A stretch of 64,000 bases of DNA from Billgrantia kenyensis (GTDB taxonomy: Bacteria > Pseudomonadota > Gammaproteobacteria > Pseudomonadales > Halomonadaceae), in contig NZ_JACEFT010000001.1 in assembly GCF_013697085.1 (NCBI RefSeq), positions 1 to 64,000 on the forward strand. Reading direction: 5' to 3'. Of this stretch, positions 21,301 through 30,300 are shown in pieces. Both the position numbers and the translations under genes were made by a program. Each line of letters begins with the position of its first letter. Position 1 is the first letter of the stretch. The notes beneath the pieces were generated by a model, which searched no databases, was not told the DNA's origin, and saw only the letters and a list, made by a program, of their open reading frames with translations.

Positions 21301-24300
21301 GGGCTGGGGGTCAGCGCCAATTACGATCTCTACCTGGATACCTTCGACCGCGACTTTGCCGATCCCAGCGTGCTGGTGCAAGGCAGCATATACGCTCCCT
21401 TGGCCGATGCGCTGATTGCTGCCGGCCAGGATTTCGAGCTGAGCGGCCTCGAGGGCAACCCCGATGCTTCCGTGGTGGTACGTGGCCTGGCCATCCAGGC
21501 CAGTGACAACGTGACCATCAATAGCAGTCGTTACACACTGGGGCCGCTGCCCGAGGCTGTCATCCGCGACTTCACCAACGGGTGGGTGGAACCCGCGGAC
21601 GGGGGGGAGTTTACCATTCCGGACTGGATGCGGGACATGTTCCCCTTCCTGCCCGAGGTGCCGGATAACAGCGAGGAGCTCTTCGAGGCGCTGGAGAACT
21701 GGACCTATGGTCCGAATAATCGTGCGCCCAGCCTGCAAGCGGCGAACATCACCATCAATGCCGACTGGGTCAATCTCAACGGACATATCAAGAGCGGCAT
21801 CGATGAGTTCGACATCGTCATCACCCAGGCGGATGCCGAGCAGATTCGCAACACCAATCGTAGCAGTACCTTCCTGCTCACCGAGGCGTCCCAGAGCAGC
21901 GGCGTCAATGTGGCGTACAATCCGGAAACGGGACGTATCGAAGTGGACGATGTCATCGTGCGGGGTGGCAACGTGCACATCGAGGGCCGCATCATCAATA
22001 CCGGCGATGGCCTGATCGATGTCATGGCCGGCTATGGCCATATCAATATCGACAACCAGACCTCCTATGCCCTGGACCTGGCCGAGCTCAACGTGGTCAA
22101 TACCGGGTCGGGGAACCTGACGATCATCGATCGGCGTCTCGATAACGGCAATGAGGTCAGGCGCCTCGAGTCCTACTATGACGAGGAAGAGGGGCGTTTC
22201 GTGGTCTCCCGCACCGGCGAGGACGATCAGTTCTTCTCCCGCGACGAGTTGATCGACTACAGCGACTTGACCTTCTCGCCCCAGCAGGGACTGCGCTACG
22301 CCTTCGAGGTGATGCAGGTCAACGAAACCCGCGAAGAGTACACCATCAGGACGTCTGCCTGGGCTGGGCTCAGTGCGCTCGCTTCCGACCCGCCCGATGA
22401 GTCCAGCAGCAGGACGATCGAGCTTGATCGTTTCCTCAAGCCGTCGGATTCCAACGAGAAGGGCTATATCTATCTCGGCAGTAGCGATCAGAGCCGCTAC
22501 GAGTACTCTCGTGTCAGCGAGGAGAACAAGTCGACCCCCGGATCGTCAGGGGACGGCGTGATATACATCGGTGAGGAGGGATCGGATGATGCGATCAAGC
22601 TGGATAGCGACAATTACATTCCCAAGGGGTACTACGCCACTTCCGGGATGAACCATGTCAGCACCAACTGGATCGGCACCAAGACCTACGAGCAGACGTT
22701 CTCGCAGACCACTGTGACCCATGTCACCCACACCCACGACGTCGCCGCCGATCGCGAGGTGAAGATCAACTTCTTCGGCAAGGAAGCGGGGCGCATTCAT
22801 ATCGAATCCGTGGGAGACGTGGTGCTCTCCGACTCCTTGCGAAACGATACCGGCACGACGCGCATCGACACCGAAGGCAGCATTCGCTTCGCCGGCGACA
22901 ACCCGGGCAACCGGGACGTCAGTGGCCGTGACGTCGTCCTGAATGCCGATGAGGGGATCGGCAGAATGCAGGTGGGCGCGGATGACGAGCCCGTCGCCGA
23001 GACACTGGACGTGGTGACGCACGGTGGATGGGTGACAGCCCACAGTGCAAGGGGCGATATCCTGCTCGGCAACTCCCTCTCTCAGCCCGATCACCTGCAC
23101 ATTGCCAGCGTCACGGCCGAGCGTGGCGATGTCTACCTCGAGAGCTCGCGTAGCATTCTCGGGCACGAGGCAGTCGATACCCATGTCAGTGGCCAGGCCA
23201 TTACCCTGAATGCGGCAGGCAGTATCGGGGCCGGTAGCGGTCTGCTCGATTCGCTGCGCATCGACTCCAGTGCGCGTAGCGGTGAGGTGGCGGCCACCGA
23301 ACGGCTTGCGGATATCGTCAATGTGAATGCCGGCGGCGATGTGAGGCTGGCGGAAGTGGATGGCGACCTGCGCCTCTTCCACCTGCAGGCCGGCGGCGAT
23401 GTGCACCTGGCGATCGACGGCAGCCTGATCGATGTCAACGATATTGTCGAAATCGATGAGCGTACCTACGAGGAGCTCAAGAATGGCGTATGGCAGGCGC
23501 TTTCCCTCACCGATGAAAGCCGTGTTCAGGAAGCCATCGACAACCTGGTGGCACGGCGTACGTCCGAGTACCAGGCGTACTGGGACTACCGCCTTGCTGC
23601 ATCCGATGATCGCATCGGTGAGTTGACCTATGGCGCTGATTACGAACTGATTCAGCTCGATGACCACTACGCTGTGCTGGTGAAGCGGGACGGCGACGGC
23701 AAGCTTACCGGCATCGTCGACCTGACCCCCATGGGCAGCGATGACGCAGCAACGGTGCATCAATTACTGGGCTCTGGAGCGACGGCCACTCTCGCCCGCG
23801 AAGACCTGGTAGAGGCTCCCACGACGCTTGATCTCGAGTCTATCGACGATGACGACCTGCGTCTGGCCATGGAGTCCCTGCTGGCCAGCGAGAACCGGGG
23901 CTGGCTGTTGTCGGCCCACGCGCTGGCAGGCGTGGCGTCGGGGGAGACCCTCACCTACCGGCGAGTCGTCGACTACGATGCGGACGCCAAGGTGACCCTG
24001 AATGCGCAGCAGCGTGAGGCGATCGCAGCCTCCATGCGCCAGAACCTGCGCGATGATGGCGTGCCCGAAGATGAGCTCGATGACCGGGTGGCTGCAGCCA
24101 TCGAGACCATCGAGGCTTCCAGAACGCTTCGCTATCACGAGCTCCACGAGACCTTCTATGGTGCTGAAGTGCCGGCGAGCGAGCGCCCGCCGGAGTACCT
24201 GGATCTTGACTGGCAGGCGAGCATCGACGAAGCCGCTGTCACGGCTAACGTCAAGGTATGGACGGAGCAGGAGTTGCTCAGCCTGGTGGGTGAAGGGTTG

Positions 24301-27300
24301 CTGAAGGAAACCACCAGCACCCAGTTCGAGATCCAGGAACCCAACATCCACGCCGGCGGTGACATCCATATCACGGCGGGCGCCAATATCGGCTCCATCG
24401 ATGACTATGTCGTGATCGACCTTACCGGAGGGGGGGAAGACGCGCCTTCCTTCGGGGCGCTCAGCGAGGAAGAGCGTGTCTTGCTCTCCGCGGCCGAGCG
24501 TAATGACATCACTTATCTGGAGGGGGCGCTGGTGGATGCCGAAGCCAGCTTCCGCAACCTGCAGGAGACCGGTGACGGTAGTACCGAGCTCGAGCTGGTG
24601 CGCAGCGATGGCGGCGACTGGGGAGGGCTGGACCTGGCCAGCGGCGACTGGCTCTATGTCAATGGCGATACGCTCAACTACACCGCCAACGGCATCTATT
24701 TCGAAGTCCTGGCGGTGGATGGCGATACCCTGTCGCTGAGGACGATGGCGCCGGAGGTCATTGCCGAAGAGCAGCGGAACGTTCAGCTCGGCAAGGTCAT
24801 GCTGGATCCTACCGATGAGGTCAACAACGGCCGGGCCCTGAGCCATGTGGTGATCGATCAGCGCTCGGACATCCAGGTGGCATTGTCTGGCGATTCGGCG
24901 GTGTACCTGTCTGCCGGAGGCGCCATCTATCTGGGGTCCGAGGGCGATATCACCATTGCCCAGCTCGAAGCAGGTCGAGCAGAAGGCCTGGATGGAAACA
25001 TCCGTATCAAGGTGCGTGGCGAGATACTCTCGCGCGATGCCACCATCATCGGTGACGGTGCCATCCTGGAGGCAGCGACGGGCGCTATCGGCAGCGAGCA
25101 GGCGCGGATAAACCTCGACCTGGGCAGCGGCCTGATCACGGCCAGGGCCCAGGAGTCGATCTGGCTGCATGCCGTGGAGAGCGCCAATATCGCTTCGCTC
25201 TTCTCGGAGCGCGGCGATATCGGTGTCAGTGCAGTCGAAAACATCATGGATGGCTTGAGCCATGATCTGCTCAAGATCCTTGCCCAGCAGGGCGACATTT
25301 ACCTGGAAGCGCAGACGGGAAGCGTCGGCGCCAGCGACGGCAGCAACCCACTCGAGCTGGAGGCACGGCTCGGTGCCATCTACGTGACCGCGGCCGAAAA
25401 CGTCTCGCTGCGCACCCCCGATGGCGACATGCGCATCGGATTGATCGATGCGCAGGAGGGTCGCGTGGAACTCGGCGCCGACCTTTCCATCATCAGCGCG
25501 AACCCCCTGCATGAGATGGCAGGCGACCACGATCCGCTGGCAGCCAATGTCATCGCAGACCGGCTCCAGCTGCATACCCTGCTGGGCGGGATCGGCAGCG
25601 TGGCTCAGGATCTGGTCATTCGTACCCAGGGGCGTGTCGACATCGATGCCGACAGCGGTGGCAGCGGTGCCGGCTCGATCTACGTCACCGAGCTGAGCGA
25701 TGAACTCTCGCTGGGCACCGTGCGTGCCGGTGGTGGCAGGGAAGGCAGTGCCCTGGCCTTCCTGACCGCGCTGGGTTCGATCCAGAGCGTGTTGCGCCAA
25801 GACGAGGAGCACAACCTGCTCTCGGCCAACGTGCACTTGATCGCCGGTGGCGATATCGGGCGAAGCGACAAGGTCATCAAGGCCGCCATCGGCAACCTGC
25901 AGGGGACGTCCACGGGCGGCAGCGTCTACTTCGACAATACCGGTCACCTGGTCGTGCATGAGGACGGCCTGACCGCGGCGGGTGACATCGAGATCACCAC
26001 CAACAGCCCCATGACGGTCAGCGAGAACCTGATCTCTCACTCCGGCAACATCTATCTCTACGCCATGGAGAGCAGCGATCCCCACGACAACGGCGATATC
26101 GTGACCTTTGCCAACGGCGCTCTGGTGGAGGCCGAGCAGGGTAGCATCTTCGTTTCCGCAGGCGACGGCATCGTCATCGAAGACGATCAAGTCGTGCTCA
26201 GGGCCTCCCGCGATATCCATCTCCGGGTGGAAACCTGGGAGACAACCCTGCTGGGTACGCGTCTCGACGATACGCAGGCTTCAAGCGTGCTGCGCGGTAC
26301 GCTTGAAGCGGGTGACTCCATCGTAATGCAAGGTGGCGACGAGAAAGGCCAGCATTGGCTTATCGAAGAAGATGCGTTGCTCATCGCCACTACCGTGCGG
26401 TTGGACACCGGTGACGGCGAAAACGACTTCGAGCTGCAGGGCCGGATCGAGGCCGAAAGCGTACTGCTCAATGCCGGTCAGGACAGGGATGAGCTGTGGT
26501 TGGGCGGCTGGATCATTGCCGACCAGGTGCTGGTCCACGGCGGCGCCGGTGACGACCGCGTGACCTTCGACGGCGACCACCGGCTTGGTCGGCTGGAGGT
26601 GGACCTCGGCGCAGGCAACGACACCCTGCGCGTGCACGGCGTCATTCATGCCAGCGAAGGCATGCGCTTCGACGGTGGTGCCGGTGACGATGACCTGATG
26701 CTGCACGCCGATGAGCTGATCGGTGAGATCGAACTCTACGGCGGAGACGGCGACGATCTGATCACCGTGGTCGAGCTCAACAGCCGTGAAGACCTGCTGA
26801 CCCTGGACGGCGGCAGCGGCAGCGATACCTATCGCATCGTGCTGCACCAGGGGGAGAGCGCCAACTACGAGATCACCGTGGCTGACAGCGGGGCGATCAA
26901 CGACGGCGTGGACTTCCTGTTCATCGAGGGACGCGGCTTCGATGACTATACCGACATCCTCGATCGTGACTTGAACGACCACGTCGACGGCAACATGAGC
27001 GACCTGTTCCTGATCCGTCGCAACTTCATTGCGCGGATGGACGGTGATTCGACCCAGGGCGTCACCAGCGACAACGTCGAGCGCATCAACTACGGTGCCG
27101 ACATCAACGGCCGCGTGACGGTCAATGGCCACGACGGCGACGACGTCTTCGTGGTGGATGATACCTCTGCGCTGATGACGCTGGATGGCGGCAACGGCAA
27201 CGATCGCTTCCAGATCGGCCAGATTTTCGAGGACCACCCCAACCCCGAGGGCACCGCGGTGGACGGCTACTATGCGTCCGGGGTGCGTGTCGGCGACGAG

Positions 27301-30300
27301 ATTCGTGTGACCCAGACCACCCTCGGCTACCTCAGCTATGGCAACAGCGAAGCCATGGTGATCTATGGCGGCGATGGCGATGACGAGTTCATCGTCTACA
27401 GCAACAAGGCGCTGCTGCGCCTGGAGGGTGAGGACGGTAACGACAACTTCGTCATCCGGGCCTTCATTGCCGGCGATACCATCGAGGTGCGCGGTGGCGA
27501 GGGCGATGACAACATCGAGTACAACATCAACGCTCCGGTGAGCATCGATGGCGGCAGCGGCTATAACACCGTGACGGTGCTGGGTACCGAAGCCGACGAC
27601 AATTTCGTGATCACCGAAGACGGTGTCTTCGGCGCGGGCCTCAACATCGGTTTCGACAATGTCCAGCGCGTGCGCGTCGACGGTCTCGAGGGCGATGACA
27701 CCTTCTACGTGCTGAGCACCCGGTTCGATGTGGTGACCGAGCTGATCGGCGGCGTGGGCAGCGACACCTTCATTATCGGTGGCAATGTCACCGGCCGGGT
27801 CGTGTCGGCCGATCCCGAAGGTCGCAGCAGCCTTGTCACCCACGGTTTGGTGACCAAGGACGAGGCCTATCAGCGTCTCCTGGCGGATGGGCTTCCCGTT
27901 CTCGTCGCTGACGAGGGCCAGGGGGCTGTGGTGGTCGAGCAGCCGGGCGGACATACCAGCGTGGTGGAGGGCGGTGCCGCCTCCTCCTGGTGGCTGTCGC
28001 TGGCGCTGCCATCCGAGGGGATCGCCGAGGGCACCCTGGTGACGCTTACCGTGTCGGCGGCGATGTCCTCGACCAACGATCGCAATCGCACGCCGGAAGG
28101 TGGGCGCAGTGCCGAGAGCGTCATGCTCTCGCTGACGGAGGACGGCGAGTATACCCAGGCGATCAACGTCGATTTCGAGTTCAAGGATGGAGAGTGGACG
28201 CCGCGCCAGGAGGTCTTCGTCAAGGCCCCCGAGGATGACGTGGTCGAAGGTACGCGGAGTGTGACCGTGAGCTACCTGGCCCAGGTTCAGGCACCGGGCG
28301 AGGAGGCCATTCCGGAGGTGTTGCAAGGGCTGCTGGAGCAGCCGATCAACAACACCATGGTGACGGTGTACGACGCCAGCCAGGGCGATCTGGTCTTCGA
28401 TGTGCCCAACGAGAGGCTGTACCTCATCGAGGGGGATGAAACCACGCGCCAGGATGGCGAGTTCGCGCTACGCCTCTCCACGCCGCCTCAGCCGGGTGAA
28501 ACGATCACCGTCACGCTGGACCTCTCCGCCTTCGGAGATCGCGTCGAGGCCGTCGGTGGCAATACCCTGACCTTCACTGCTGATAACTGGGACGAGCCGC
28601 AGGCGGTGACGCTGCGTGCCGTCGACAACGACCGGGTCGAGAATCGGCTGGATGGGCGCCTCGCCTTCGACGTGACCACCGATGCGACGGATTCGGTCTA
28701 TTCCGATGCCGAACCCGGCACCGTTCGGGTCACCGTGTACGACAACGACAGCCCTTCGCTGGTGGTGCAGCAGAGCGATGGCCGGACGCTGGTGACCCAG
28801 CAGGGGGGCACCGATAGCTATACGCTGCGCCTTTCCCAGGCACCGTCCGAGCCTGTCACGGTACGCCTGTTCAGCGATGGCCTGACCGAGTTCGTCCTTG
28901 GCGAGCGTGTGGTGCTGGATGAGGTCTTCAGCGGCGAGCTGGGTGTCACCGTGCTGGCCGGCACCACGGCAGGACCGGTGCTGCGCCTCGGCGAGGGAAG
29001 CTGGCGTGAGCTGGGTCTCGATGTCGGCATGTACCTGGATCTTGTCGACGCCGAGGGCAAGGCGCTGGAAGGCAGCTTCCGTATCAACCACATCGACGCA
29101 GACGGTGATCTGCATCTGACTGGGGCGGCCGACCTCGACCATATGCTGGGCGAAACGCTGTCGTTGACCCAGGTGACCACGCCTGCCGTGGTATTCGAGG
29201 ACACCAACTGGTACCAACCGGTGGTGATCGAAGTGGCGGCCGACGGACATTTCGTGGCGGCCGAGAATACCGCATACGACATGACATTCCCGCCCCAGCC
29301 CAACGTGCTGGACCGCATCCAGGGCCCGCTGATCCTCAACGGCGGCGTGGGCGATACCGACCGCTCGCTGAACGCGGCGATCATGCTGCCGGGCGAGAAG
29401 TCCGCCTACCTGGACAAGGACGGCGATGACGCGAACGTGGCACCTCAGACCGGCCTGCAGGAGGCAGAGGATACCGACAGGCTGATCATCCATGCCGATG
29501 CCAGCGTCGCCGATCTCGAGGGAAGGCTGAGCGCAACCCACCTCGGTGGCCTGGGCATGGGCGAAGGTGTGCTCCAGCAGGATGACGGCTTGGGTGGTGG
29601 CGGTACCGTCGATACCGAGCGCGGCATTCACTATTTCGGCTTCGAGGTGGTCGAGCTGCTGCTCGGCAGCGGCAGCGATGAACTGCACATCGACGCCGAT
29701 CCGGTTGCCCATCATGGCGACTGGCACGTCACCGCCTCCGGTGAACTCGCGGTACTCAACCGCTCCGAGGGGCGCTGGCTGGATGACGGCTTCCGCCGTG
29801 GCGACAGCCTGCTGATCGGCGGCGAGCGGTTCACCGTGCTCGATATCACCCAGGGCGGGGGGTTGCTGCTCGATCGGCCCATGGCGGTGCTGCCGCCGGC
29901 GGGATCTGCGCCGGTGATCCGAGAAATGCCGCTGACCGTGGTCCACGGTGGAGGCGGTGATGACAAGATCACCATCGTGGGCGGTTACGAGGCGCAAATG
30001 CCGCTGATCGTCTTCGGCGACACCTCGCGCAGCGGCGAGCGCTACAGCGCCGTCGGTGGTCAGCCATCTCGTCTGGCCCAGCCGTTCTCCCATCCGGGCA
30101 ACAACCTGCTGGACGCCAGCGGCGCCATCGGCGGCGTGGTACTGGTGGGGGGAGCCGGCAACGATACCCTGATCGGCGGTGCCGGCAACGACCAGCTGTT
30201 CGGCGGGGGCGGCAGCAATACGTTGGACGCTCGTGCCGGCGGCAACAATCACCTCTACGGCAACGGCAGTATCGACGTCGACCTGAGCGTGCGCCTCTCC